12,082 nucleotides of DNA from the NCBI GenBank assembly GCA_028822575.1, contig JAPKDN010000044.1, positions 1 through 12,082 of the forward strand. Reading direction: 5' to 3'. The translations under genes and the position numbers were made by a program. The notes under the pieces were generated by a model. It saw only the letters and a list, made by a program, of their open reading frames with translations. It ran no database searches and was not told the origin of the DNA. Shown one piece after another: positions 1-8,037 of this stretch. Each line of letters opens with the position of its first letter. The first letter of the stretch is position 1. This DNA is from Alphaproteobacteria bacterium (GTDB lineage Bacteria; Pseudomonadota; Alphaproteobacteria; Thalassobaculales; Thalassobaculaceae).

Positions 1-286
1 CGGTCTGCTTGGTGACCAAGACCTCGCCAAGCATTTCTCCGGCGCTGGCACGAACGTCCTCGACGCTCTTGACGACCCGGACGCCGCCCTTGTCGGCCTC
101 ATTGCCTTTGAAGCGACCGGCACCGCGCCCACCCGCGTGAATCTGTGACTTCACCACGTAAACAGGGCCGCCGAGTTCCTTGGCGACGGCGACGGCTTCC
201 TTGGGCGTATAGGCTACACCGCCTTTCGGAACGGCGACACCGAATTTGGCCAGGAGTTGCTTAGCCTGATATTCATGAATATTCAT
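1..286 (-). CDS. sucC: Succinyl-CoA ligase (ADP-forming) beta subunit, N-terminal part only
   Basis: The gene starts at the ATG at 286 and runs off the left edge, so only about the first 95 of the usual roughly 390 residues are present. The translation begins [20 protein letters not shown] and continues with [28 protein letters not shown] and [11 protein letters not shown], which is the start of the ATP-grasp domain of SucC. The QIHAGGRG stretch is part of the family's nucleotide-binding region. With SucD the enzyme converts succinyl-CoA to succinate, making ATP (or GTP) in the TCA cycle in the cytoplasm. It lies 210 bases downstream of mdh on the same strand, the usual alphaproteobacterial order, and sucD is expected just beyond the window. 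The ribosome binding site is weak (GAG in the bases before the ATG). The identification is certain. Confidence 0.97.
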   Translation of the reverse strand, partial: MNIHEYQAKQLLAKFGVAVPKGGVAYTPKEAVAVAKELGGPVYVVKSQIHAGGRGAGRFKGNEADKGGVRVVKSVEDVRASAGEMLGEVLVTKQT

Positions 287-496
287 ACGGTCTCGTTCTC
301 GCTGACCAAGGAGTTTCGCGGATCGACACGAGCGACATCACCTGTTCGATTGCCAACAATGATGCGCTGTACCGCCCGCGTCATCTTGTGTTCCAACAAG
401 CGAGCAATCCCAATTTCACTGTAGGCGGCACTCTGGCCCGGCGCAACCGGAGAGCTGCCTTGGGTGATCGCAATCTCACTGGATTCGTGGGGTTTA

Positions 497-1533
<1,037 letters not shown>

Positions 1534-1593
1534 ATTCCGTGACCTGGGCAAGGTCGCCTGGGGTTCTGTTGGAATTACTTTTGGCTCGTGAGA

Positions 1594-2709
1594 TTAGAAC
1601 TTGGGCGCGGCCCGCTCGATGCGGTGCAGCTCATCTAGGCCTGGCTTGATCTTGGCGACCAGAAACTCGGCGCGCCGGTCGGGGCTTCCACCGCGGTTGG
1701 GAAAGGCATTTTCCCATTCATCGACCTTGACCGTCAGACCGCAGAGTACTTCGGACAACGACGTCTGATGAGCCATAATAAGTTGGGGGACTTTATTATA
1801 AGTCTCGATCGTGACCTCGTCCCAATTAATAACAACATTCTTGTCGAATTGGTTGAAACGCCGGGTCACGTTCTTCGATAGGAACGAAAGTACCTGCTCC
1901 ATTCCCTTGAAGCTCTGCTGCATGCGGGTATTGTTGCGCAGCTTCGCGCTTCCCTGGATCGCAAGCATCCATTCGATCATCGTTTCTAACTTGGGGACGA
2001 CATAGTCGAAATGGCTCCGGTAGTAGGATAGCGACATGAAAACGTCGCCAAAATCCTCCAGCATGTTCAGGAGCTCCTCGACCGTCTTACCGAGGGCTTC
2101 GGACATGCCCTCGATTCTGGATCGCACCGCCCGTTGATCCGGGTTCGATATCAGGTCGAGCAATGCCTGTGTATCATCCACGTCCAGGGTCTTGCCGCCA
2201 TAGATATACCTAAGCAAGGGCCGGGTTAGTTTGCGCATGAACGGGAATAGTTCTCGACGCTTGGCACTTGATAAGTACAATCCCTCGCCTGAATTCACCT
2301 GAATCCCCGCGTCCCGTAGGCCCCGCCGCAAGGAATAACAGTCAAAGCTTTTGAGAGTTTCCAGCTTGCGAAGGATCGCCATATCCTCAGAAAGCGTCTC
2401 GGTCGCTCCCTTAAAGAAATCAGGAATTTCATCGACCGTGATTTGCGCGCTCCCCGTGTCGGACTCTCGATAGAGTTCGATGCGGGTTTCCATGCGGACG
2501 TTTTTAATCAATCGCGCCTTGCGCAACCCAGGATCCTTAATCGGCACGGTACCTAACGGCAGGGTGTGAATGGAATCACGGTCATAGTCTGACACCAGGG
2601 CGTCGGTGGGAACGATATCCGCGTGTCGATGTGCGTTGATTGTGTCTACCACGAACCTTTTCTTCGCTTGGTTATTTCCACCGAGTGCCGTCGCCCGGAG
2701 AGTACCCAA
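1594..2709 (-). CDS. Unknown 371-residue, probably cytoplasmic, mostly helical protein
   Basis: I do not recognise the family. The frame is open for 371 codons with protein-like composition. There is no signal peptide and no membrane segment. The predicted character is charged and largely alpha-helical, for example LSEDMAILRKLETLKSF (107-123), KTVEELLNMLEDFGDVFMSL (208-227) and MAHQTSLSEVLCGLTVKVDEWE (312-333), with a basic patch SSAKRRELFPFMRKLTRPL (147-165). No nucleotide-binding, DNA-binding or catalytic motif was seen. The first possible start after the upstream stop is TTG at 2709 with no clear ribosome binding site. A GTG at 2652, preceded by AAAAGG but too closely, is an alternative that would shorten the protein by 19 residues. 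Base use is more AT-rich than the flanking genes (1801-1860 is about 42% GC by count), which fits horizontal acquisition. It interrupts the common zapE-mdh neighbourhood on the same strand. Confidence 0.8.
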   Translation of the reverse strand: MGTLRATALGGNNQAKKRFVVDTINAHRHADIVPTDALVSDYDRDSIHTLPLGTVPIKDPGLRKARLIKNVRMETRIELYRESDTGSAQITVDEIPDFFKGATETLSEDMAILRKLETLKSFDCYSLRRGLRDAGIQVNSGEGLYLSSAKRRELFPFMRKLTRPLLRYIYGGKTLDVDDTQALLDLISNPDQRAVRSRIEGMSEALGKTVEELLNMLEDFGDVFMSLSYYRSHFDYVVPKLETMIEWMLAIQGSAKLRNNTRMQQSFKGMEQVLSFLSKNVTRRFNQFDKNVVINWDEVTIETYNKVPQLIMAHQTSLSEVLCGLTVKVDEWENAFPNRGGSPDRRAEFLVAKIKPGLDELHRIERAAPKF

Positions 2710-2732
2710 TACTTAAACAGCAGTTTACGTTA

Positions 2733-2760
2733 AATGTAACCCCTTTTTGCCCCGCCTCAA
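2733..2760 (-). promoter_or_regulatory. Candidate sigma-70-like promoter for the unknown gene
   Basis: Read on the minus strand, TTGAGG (2760-2755) is followed after 16 bases by TACATT (2738-2733), each four of six matches to the -35 and -10 consensus. The region is AT-rich relative to its surroundings and lies within the 88-base gap behind zapE. Transcription would begin near 2726, leaving only about 17 bases before the TTG start. A seven-base imperfect inverted repeat at 2758-2775 touches the -35 element and could be an operator. Found by eye only. Confidence 0.35.
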
Positions 2761-2775
2761 CATCACGAGACGTTG
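2758..2775. repeat. Short hairpin/inverted repeat after zapE, overlapping the candidate -35
   Basis: CAACATC (2758-2764) and GACGTTG (2769-2775) are inverted around a four-base loop with one mismatch, which becomes a G-U pair in the minus-strand RNA. No T run follows on the minus strand (the next bases are AGGCGGGG), so it is a poor intrinsic terminator for zapE. It overlaps the -35 element proposed for the next gene, so an operator role is possible. Confidence 0.3.
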
Positions 2776-2797
2776 ATATCCAGGGTGCGTACGTTAA

Positions 2798-3943
2798 TCA
2801 AGCCGCTTCGGCGGTGTTTGCGCGGGCCGCCTCGATATAGTCCGCCGACTGAATTTCCATAAGCCTGGAAATGGTTCGATCAAACTCGAAACCCCAGTCG
2901 TCGCCAGCGTACAGGCTTTGTGGTGGGGCATCGGCGGAAAGCATCAAATGGATACGATTATCATAAAATGTATCTATCATCGTCATGAAACGTCGCGCCG
3001 AATCGTGCCTCTCACTGTTCATGATTGGCACGTCGGTGATGATTATCGATCGGTACCGCCGGGCGATTGCAAGAAAGTCACCCGGCCCAAGCGGCGATTC
3101 GCAAAGGTTCGAGAATTTGAATTGGGCGACCGAGCCCTCGGCTTTCGGCACAACTATCTCGCGGCCTCGAAATTCAATTCTTTCAAGCTTGCCTGGACGA
3201 CCGTCGGTCAAGTCCTCAAAGGCCAGATTCAGCGCCCAGTCTGATACCGGTCCGTTGGGAATATGATAGACGCTCATTCCCTTAAGTCGGTCGAGCCGGT
3301 AGTCGCGCCCGTCGGCGAGATGCAGAACTTCCAGACGTTTTTGGAGGATGGCGATAAAGGGCAGGAACAGATCTCGCTGCAATCCATTCTTGTAGAGTTC
3401 ATCGGGGTGTCGGTTTGACGTCGCCACCACGACGACGCCAAGTTCGAACATCGCGTGAAATAACCGTGAGACGATCATCGCGTCTGCGATGTCGCGAACC
3501 TCGAACTCATCGAAACAAAGCAGCCAGTTCTTGTCGGCTAGCCGCACTGCCGTTGGCCGGATCGGCTCGGCGTTTTTCGAGACTTTGTTGGATTGGCGCC
3601 ATTCATGGATCAGTTCATGAGCGTCTTGCATGAACTCATGGAAATGTATGCGGCGTTTTCGTTCCACCGCCACGCCGTCGAAGAAGAGATCCATCAACAT
3701 CGACTTACCGCGGCCGACGGCGCCGTAGATATACAGCCCGTGTGGCGCCTCCACTGCCGCCCGCTTGCCGAACCCGAAACGCTCTACCCAACCTGATTTC
3801 GACAAGGCGGGCCGGTACCCTTCCAGACGTTCATGTAGCGCCTGAAGTTTTTCAACCGCAACGCGTTGTGCCGGGTCCGTGTTCACCTCTCCGGAGGCGA
3901 GCAGCGCCTCATAGCGCGAAATGGGGCCGTCATTGGGGTTCAT
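2798..3943 (-). CDS. zapE: AFG1-family ATPase, cell division protein ZapE
   Basis: This 381-residue P-loop ATPase belongs to the ZapE/AFG1 (LACE1) family. In E. coli ZapE associates with FtsZ and the divisome; the mitochondrial relative AFG1 acts in respiratory-chain protein quality control. Walker A is GAVGRGKS (74-81), followed by MLMDLFFD. Walker B is LLCFDEFEV (141-149) with Asp144-Glu145, followed by the family signature RDIADAMIVSRLF. A sensor-like VVATSNRHPDELYKNGLQR lies at about 172-190 and the C-terminal part has the family pattern FSNLCESPLGPGDF. No membrane segment is seen. I chose the ATG at 3943 (MNPNDGPISRYEALL), because the 14-residue extension to 3985 is arginine-rich, unlike the family, and overlaps the dehydrogenase gene. 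That start lies two bases past the dehydrogenase stop, indicating translational coupling. zapE next to mdh is a common alphaproteobacterial arrangement. Confidence 0.95.
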   Translation of the reverse strand: MNPNDGPISRYEALLASGEVNTDPAQRVAVEKLQALHERLEGYRPALSKSGWVERFGFGKRAAVEAPHGLYIYGAVGRGKSMLMDLFFDGVAVERKRRIHFHEFMQDAHELIHEWRQSNKVSKNAEPIRPTAVRLADKNWLLCFDEFEVRDIADAMIVSRLFHAMFELGVVVVATSNRHPDELYKNGLQRDLFLPFIAILQKRLEVLHLADGRDYRLDRLKGMSVYHIPNGPVSDWALNLAFEDLTDGRPGKLERIEFRGREIVVPKAEGSVAQFKFSNLCESPLGPGDFLAIARRYRSIIITDVPIMNSERHDSARRFMTMIDTFYDNRIHLMLSADAPPQSLYAGDDWGFEFDRTISRLMEIQSADYIEAARANTAEAA

Positions 3944-3945
3944 GC

Positions 3946-4695
3946 TTAGCGACCGCCAGCAACGTCCACGATCGCGCCAGCGCAATAGCTGGCCCCGTCG
4001 CTCAACAGCCAGACGATCACTTCGGCGACTTCCTCGGGTTGTCCGACCCTGCGAATGGGAATACCCGGAACCGCGTTCACCGCTCGGTCGGGGAGGCCTG
4101 CCGCGGCGTGGATTTCTGTATCGATCATCCCTGGTGACACTGCGTTGACCAACACGCCTTCAACGGCGACTTCCCGCGCCAAGCCGAGCGTGAAGGAGTC
4201 AACCGCGCCCTTGGACGCCGCGTAATGCACGAACTCGTTCGGAGAACCCAGCCGGGAGGCCACGGAGCCAAGATTGACGATCCGCCCTCCCGAGCCGCCA
4301 TTCTTGGTCGACATCCGCCGTACCGCCTCACGACAGGAAATCATCAAGCCAATAACGTTCAGGTTCATGACCTGACGCATTGCGTCGGCGGACATGTCCT
4401 CAACCCGGGTGCCGCGCCCGGCGGTCCCGGCGCTGGTAACCAATCCTTTCACTGGCCCAAGCTCCCGCTCCGCAGTCTCGAAAAGCCGCAGGATGTCAGC
4501 CTCTTCGTTCATATCACCTTGCACGGTGATCGCCTTGCACCCGGCGGCCCGGACCTTGAGCGCCACCCGGTCTGCGGCTTCCGCGTCACGCGCGTAGTTC
4601 ACCGCGACATCCCAACCATCTTCCGCGGCCCTGATCGCCGTCGCCGCGCCAATGCCGCGGCTTCCCCCGGTCACAATCAATAAACCCTTTCTCAC
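3946..4695 (-). CDS. Short-chain dehydrogenase/reductase (classical SDR, FabG-like)
   Basis: A complete 249-residue classical SDR that should oxidise or reduce an alcohol/ketone with NAD(P)(H) in the cytoplasm. The cofactor motif TGGSRGIG is at residues 9-16. Arg36 after the second strand (VNYARDA) suggests NADP(H). The usual NAG motif reads SAG (88-90), a minor change. The catalytic tetrad is complete: Asn113 (NLNVIG), Ser144 (LGSVAS), Tyr158 and Lys162 (YAASK). The SPGMIDTEI motif (187-195) and the C-terminal GAIVDVAGG fit. The substrate cannot be read from sequence; the MxxGKGLL start and lack of fatty-acid genes nearby argue against calling it FabG itself. The start is GTG at 4695, with AAGGAG six bases upstream, a strong ribosome binding site. 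It begins a two-gene unit with zapE. A palindrome with a -10-like centre lies in its upstream gap. Confidence 0.9.
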   Translation of the reverse strand: MRKGLLIVTGGSRGIGAATAIRAAEDGWDVAVNYARDAEAADRVALKVRAAGCKAITVQGDMNEEADILRLFETAERELGPVKGLVTSAGTAGRGTRVEDMSADAMRQVMNLNVIGLMISCREAVRRMSTKNGGSGGRIVNLGSVASRLGSPNEFVHYAASKGAVDSFTLGLAREVAVEGVLVNAVSPGMIDTEIHAAAGLPDRAVNAVPGIPIRRVGQPEEVAEVIVWLLSDGASYCAGAIVDVAGGR

Positions 4696-4729
4696 GAGCG
4701 TCTCCTTAAATATAGCCGTATTTTGTTAT

Positions 4730-4749
4730 CCGGTCCGATTTTAGACCGG
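4730..4749 (-). promoter_or_regulatory. Candidate promoter -10 within a palindromic operator-like site upstream of the SDR gene
   Basis: CCGGTC (4730-4735) and GACCGG (4744-4749) form a perfect six-base inverted repeat with an eight-base centre. On the minus strand that centre begins TAAAAT (4743-4738), five of six matches to the -10 consensus. Transcription from it would begin near 4731, giving a leader of about 35 bases that contains the AAGGAG site and the GTG start. No good -35 was found. No T run follows the repeat on either strand, so it is not a terminator. A repressor site covering the -10 is a reasonable reading. Confidence 0.4.
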
Positions 4750-4775
4750 CATTCCCGCGACTTGGTACTACGGTG

Positions 4776-5468
4776 TTATTTAGCGCTTGCCACTTTCTCT
4801 GTCACAATAACACGAGCGTTGGCGGTTAGCTTCTCCGCCACCGCTGGCGTTGCCTTGGCTTGGGCCGACATCATGTGCGTGCCTCGGGAAGAGTCCATCA
4901 CCAGTTGCCCCATCATCGAGCGGCAGGTGAAATCGACGGCGCCAATTCGAAATTCACGCCCCAGGAAGGCCTTATTGATCGCGGCGATTTCCTGACCCAC
5001 TTGGGCATAGAGGCGGGTCCGTAAACCGGCCAAGGCGCTCTCCCGTTCGCTCAGGGTGGGGGTATAATCGATACCTTGAATTCGAAAACTGCGGCCCGGC
5101 CAGCTCGCGCTTTTGATCGTCGCGCCAAGCGGTAACAGAACCGCAGTGGGCAGGTGCGACCCGGCCAACACCAGCCAGCGTTCATACCTGGTTTCATCGC
5201 GTAGCTTGTTAAACCGTGTCAGGCGCCATTTTGCCTTTAACAAGATGTTTTTGAGATCGCGTTTGACCTCCGCCCGCGCGGCGCCGAAATTCCCGGTGGT
5301 TATGGCCAGGTCTACCGTGACGATAACGGTCGTAGTATCTGTTTCGATTCGCTTCTCGGCCGACGGTTCGAGGATGATTTCATCCTGGCGCGGCGGGATT
5401 TGCGCCCGAGCGCCCGTGGCGTTCAGAGAGACCAGCGCCGCGATGATCAGGGCCACGACGACCGGCAT
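4776..5468 (-). CDS. Exported protein of unknown family (possible SIMPL/DUF541-like)
   Basis: From the ATG at 5468 the product has 230 residues. It starts with a clear signal peptide: hydrophobic residues 2-16 (PVVVALIIAALVSLN) and a cleavage-type ARA at 20-22, giving a mature protein beginning QIPPRQDE. The mature part should be periplasmic. It has a strand-rich early stretch (TDTTTVIVTVDLAITTG, about 44-60), a helical basic region, and a C-terminal TANARVIVTEKVA. The overall pattern, a small exported domain with alternating beta and helical parts, faintly recalls the SIMPL (DUF541) family, but I cannot confirm this. There is one cysteine in the mature part (FTCRSMM). A GTG at 5531 would add 21 residues in front of the signal peptide; neither start has a good ribosome binding site, and I prefer 5468 because it makes a normal leader. 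It lies head-to-head with the hydroxyproline epimerase. Confidence 0.75.
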   Translation of the reverse strand: MPVVVALIIAALVSLNATGARAQIPPRQDEIILEPSAEKRIETDTTTVIVTVDLAITTGNFGAARAEVKRDLKNILLKAKWRLTRFNKLRDETRYERWLVLAGSHLPTAVLLPLGATIKSASWPGRSFRIQGIDYTPTLSERESALAGLRTRLYAQVGQEIAAINKAFLGREFRIGAVDFTCRSMMGQLVMDSSRGTHMMSAQAKATPAVAEKLTANARVIVTEKVASAK

Positions 5469-5515
5469 TGGTGAAAACGTCGAGAAAAGCTGTATGAAAA
5501 GGGCCCCGGTGAGGT

Positions 5516-5544
5516 TTGCGATGGCGGCCACTGAAATCTAAAGT
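5516..5544 (+). promoter_or_regulatory. Candidate promoter for the hydroxyproline epimerase
   Basis: TTGCGA (5516-5521) and TAAAGT (5539-5544) are separated by exactly 17 bases and each match the sigma-70 consensus at four of six positions. Transcription would start near 5551, about 65 bases before the ATG at 5618. It lies in the divergent gap between the exported-protein gene and the epimerase. If it is real, the longer GTG start of the opposite gene (5531) would overlap it. Found by eye only. Confidence 0.3.
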
Positions 5545-5617
5545 CTGGGTGAAAGGATGGCAATCCGGAGACGAAAAGGTACACTTGGTCCGAATGTTGC
5601 CACCAGTGGGTCCGCTC

Positions 5618-6619
5618 ATGTCCAGCCATACCTTTTTTTGTGTCGATGCGCATACCTGTGGTAATCCGGTTCGCGTGGTTGCGGGCGGTGCCCCCATGCT
5701 TGTCGGCGCCAACGCCATCGAACGGCGGGCCTATTTTCTGGAGAACTTGGATTGGATCCGCACCGGCTTGATGTTCGAGCCGCGCGGCCATGACATGATG
5801 TCTGGCTCGATTCTGATTCCGCCGACCCGCGACGACTGCGACGCCGGCATTCTGTTTATCGAGACGTCGGGATGCCTGCCGATGTGCGGTCATGGCGTCA
5901 TTGGCACCGTCACCGTCGCCATCGAACGCGGTCTGGCGACTCCAAAAGAACCTGGCCGTCTGGTTCTCGACGCGCCGGCTGGGCGCATAGTCGCCGATTA
6001 TGGCATGGACGGAGAGCACGTGGATTGGGTGCGCCTGACAAACGTAGCCTCCTATCTGCACGCGCGTGATCTGAGGATCACCTCGCCGCATTTGGGTGCC
6101 TTGACCGTGGATGTAGCATATGGCGGGAATTTCTACGCCATCGTCGAACCGCAGAAAAACTTCACCGACATGGCCGACTACAAGGCATCGGAGCTGGTTG
6201 ACATGGCCCGCGAGCTGCGCCGCGTGATGAACGAGGCCTATGAATTCACGCATCCCGACGAACCGGCGATCCAGGGCCTATCGCACATCATGTGGACGGG
6301 AAAACCAACTCAACCCGGCTCGGATGCCCGCAACGCGGTCTATTATGGCGATAAGGCCATCGACCGGTCACCCTGCGGCACTGGCACATCAGCGCGTATG
6401 GCGCAGTTGGCTGCGCGCGGGCGCTTGAAGACTGGCGATCATTTTGTCCATGAAAGCATCATCGGCAGCCAGTTCACCGGCCGCGTAGAAGCGGACACCA
6501 GCGTTGCCAACCTTGCGGCTATCATTCCCTCGGTCCAGGGCTGGGCGCGGATCACCGGGCTGAACACTATCTTCATTGATGATCGGGACCCTTACGCACA
6601 CGGCTTCGTGGTGGTTTAG
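5618..6619 (+). CDS. 4-hydroxyproline 2-epimerase (proline racemase family)
   Basis: From the ATG at 5618 the enzyme has 333 residues, the usual family length. The start SSHTFFCVDAHTCGNPVR and the stretch DWIRTGLMFEPRGHDMMSGS are typical of bacterial 4-hydroxyproline epimerases. Both catalytic cysteines of the two-base mechanism are present: Cys90 in LPMCGHG and Cys253 in DRSPCGTGTSARMA. A trans-3-hydroxyproline dehydratase would have Thr at the second position, so epimerisation is the better call. The reaction interconverts trans-4-hydroxy-L-proline and cis-4-hydroxy-D-proline, the first step of hydroxyproline use, in the cytoplasm. A frame extension to 5516 exists but its 34 extra residues do not resemble the family. 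TTG at 5585, with AAAAGG upstream, and ATG at 5594 are other possible starts. It is the only plus-strand gene, divergent from the exported-protein gene and convergent with the MFS gene. No other hydroxyproline pathway gene is visible. Confidence 0.9.
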   Translation: MSSHTFFCVDAHTCGNPVRVVAGGAPMLVGANAIERRAYFLENLDWIRTGLMFEPRGHDMMSGSILIPPTRDDCDAGILFIETSGCLPMCGHGVIGTVTVAIERGLATPKEPGRLVLDAPAGRIVADYGMDGEHVDWVRLTNVASYLHARDLRITSPHLGALTVDVAYGGNFYAIVEPQKNFTDMADYKASELVDMARELRRVMNEAYEFTHPDEPAIQGLSHIMWTGKPTQPGSDARNAVYYGDKAIDRSPCGTGTSARMAQLAARGRLKTGDHFVHESIIGSQFTGRVEADTSVANLAAIIPSVQGWARITGLNTIFIDDRDPYAHGFVVV

Positions 6620-6672
6620 GGCGTTTTAAGATCGATCGGGAAATACGCCAGCCATGCCGAATTCGACGCGGG

Positions 6673-8037
6673 TCAGACCAACCCTCGATAGACCAGCACC
6701 GCCGCTCCAGCGACCGATGCAAGGGTGAGGACGAAGAACACGGCGAGCCTGGCGGGGTGAAGAACCCAGCTTAATCCTTTAAGAATTGCGCCTACCCATG
6801 ATCCTTCAAGTGGCGGGTTATAGAACACAACCGCGCAAAACGCTGCCGGACCGGAGGCCAGAATAAACCCGATCCCGTAGGAATCGGTCACCGCGAGCAG
6901 TCCACCGTAAATCGCCGGATAGATCATCATCGCGACCGAGGTGAATGCCAGCACCCCACCGGTGATCCCGCCGACATGGCCTTCCGGGGCGAGACGCGCG
7001 GTCTCGGCCAACAGGACCCCATGCCAACTGAGCGATGTGATGTTGTAGACGATCGCCACGGCGATGATCGCGTTCAGGCTCCATCCGGCACTGTAGAACC
7101 CGGTGAAGATCGCCGAGATCGTCGCGAACACACAAAGCGTGCCAAGGACGATCCTTGGCGAGACAATGGTGCTTCCAAGGTAACCCCAGAGAATGCGGGC
7201 GACGATAGCGGTCACGCTGGCGACGGCAAAGGCGGATCCAGCTTCAACTTCGGTATAGTCCAGCCGATCAATCAAAAACAGGATGAAAAACCCCGACCAA
7301 ATCGCCTGAAGACCGCCGAGGGCGAATGAGAGCAGGGCTAGATCTCGCAGCTTGGCGTCATTGACCACGACCCGCATGGTCTGTGCTGCGCCGGAGAAAG
7401 AGAACTTGGTATCTGGCTTGCGGTCGGAGTCGAAATGAGCGCGTAGCGGTTGTAGAACCACCGCGATCAAATAGACCAGGAGCGCGCATACGAATGAGGT
7501 GCTGAAAGCGTCGAGGTGGATCGAACCGCGCAATGTCGCGCTGTATATGCCAAGTCCGAGAAGGGCTGGAATCAATAACCCGCCGATCAGCGCGCCCACC
7601 GGAACGCCGGTTTGTTTGACCGAGAAGATCAGGGGGGCCAAACGTGGCGGACAGAAGCGCGCCAGGATGTGCGAGCTTGCCGGAGTCGAGACCGATGCCG
7701 CGCCGAGCAGGATCGCTGCCAGCGGATACAGCCATAAAATACCGGTCGAGATCACCAGGAGGCTGCCGCCCATGAAGATAAGGCAAAACTGACTGATCCT
7801 AAGCGGGCCGAACTTTACGATCATTGCGCCGCAGCCCATGGCCGCGGCGATCGCCGCGATGTTCTGGACAAACAAATAGAGGCCGAGCCAGGCCCGTGAG
7901 ATCCCGAACTCCTCGGCGAGACGGTCGGCGAGGAACGGCATCACGATCTGGCAGACATACGAGAAAGCTTGCTGCAACAGCATAGATGATGTGGCAAGCG
8001 CCAGCACCACCCGCCAGTCGAAGCGCTCCATATTCAC
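6673..8037 (-). CDS. Major facilitator superfamily (MFS) transporter
   Basis: A 454-residue integral inner-membrane protein with the hydrophobic pattern of an MFS carrier. Segments begin at about residues 10, 52, 85, 105 and 140, and the central loop is charged (HFDSDRKPDTKF, 201-212). SVKQTGVPVGALIGG (139-153) is the MFS motif common in the fifth helix. LSWHGVLLAETARLAP (336-351) and GGITGGVLAFTS (356-367) are typical of the second half. After the usual twelve helices an extra hydrophobic stretch at about 430-450 suggests a thirteenth segment. It lacks the 14-helix DHA2/EmrB length. Start: the stop of the fusion-protein gene overlaps a GTG at 8037 (GTGA), which I take as the start; ATG at 8031 is two codons later. 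The coupling implies joint work with the fusion protein, probably export. The substrate is unknown. It ends 53 bases from the convergent epimerase gene with no clear terminator between. Confidence 0.9.
   Translation of the reverse strand: MNMERFDWRVVLALATSSMLLQQAFSYVCQIVMPFLADRLAEEFGISRAWLGLYLFVQNIAAIAAAMGCGAMIVKFGPLRISQFCLIFMGGSLLVISTGILWLYPLAAILLGAASVSTPASSHILARFCPPRLAPLIFSVKQTGVPVGALIGGLLIPALLGLGIYSATLRGSIHLDAFSTSFVCALLVYLIAVVLQPLRAHFDSDRKPDTKFSFSGAAQTMRVVVNDAKLRDLALLSFALGGLQAIWSGFFILFLIDRLDYTEVEAGSAFAVASVTAIVARILWGYLGSTIVSPRIVLGTLCVFATISAIFTGFYSAGWSLNAIIAVAIVYNITSLSWHGVLLAETARLAPEGHVGGITGGVLAFTSVAMMIYPAIYGGLLAVTDSYGIGFILASGPAAFCAVVFYNPPLEGSWVGAILKGLSWVLHPARLAVFFVLTLASVAGAAVLVYRGLV

Noticed and set aside
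385..400. Small inverted repeat CTTGT/ACAAG between mdh and sucC as a terminator
   Set aside because: A five-base AT-rich stem without a T run is well within chance; nothing else convincing was seen in the 210-base mdh-sucC gap.
3944..3985. Upstream start for zapE adding 14 residues
   Set aside because: The extension is Arg/Trp-rich, unlike the family, and overlaps the dehydrogenase. The ATG at 3943 gives a normal start two bases after its stop.
5516..5617. Upstream extension of the epimerase
   Set aside because: The extra 34 residues do not resemble the family start, while SSHTFFCVDAHTCGNPVR after the ATG at 5618 does.
5447..6253. 268-codon minus-strand open frame opposite the epimerase
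   Set aside because: It overlaps both the epimerase and the exported-protein gene, has shadow-like composition and no domain; the plus-strand enzyme explains the DNA.
6673..8037. EmrB assignment for the MFS carrier because of its adaptor partner
   Set aside because: At 454 residues with a short central loop and 12-helix family motifs it does not fit the 14-helix EmrB type.
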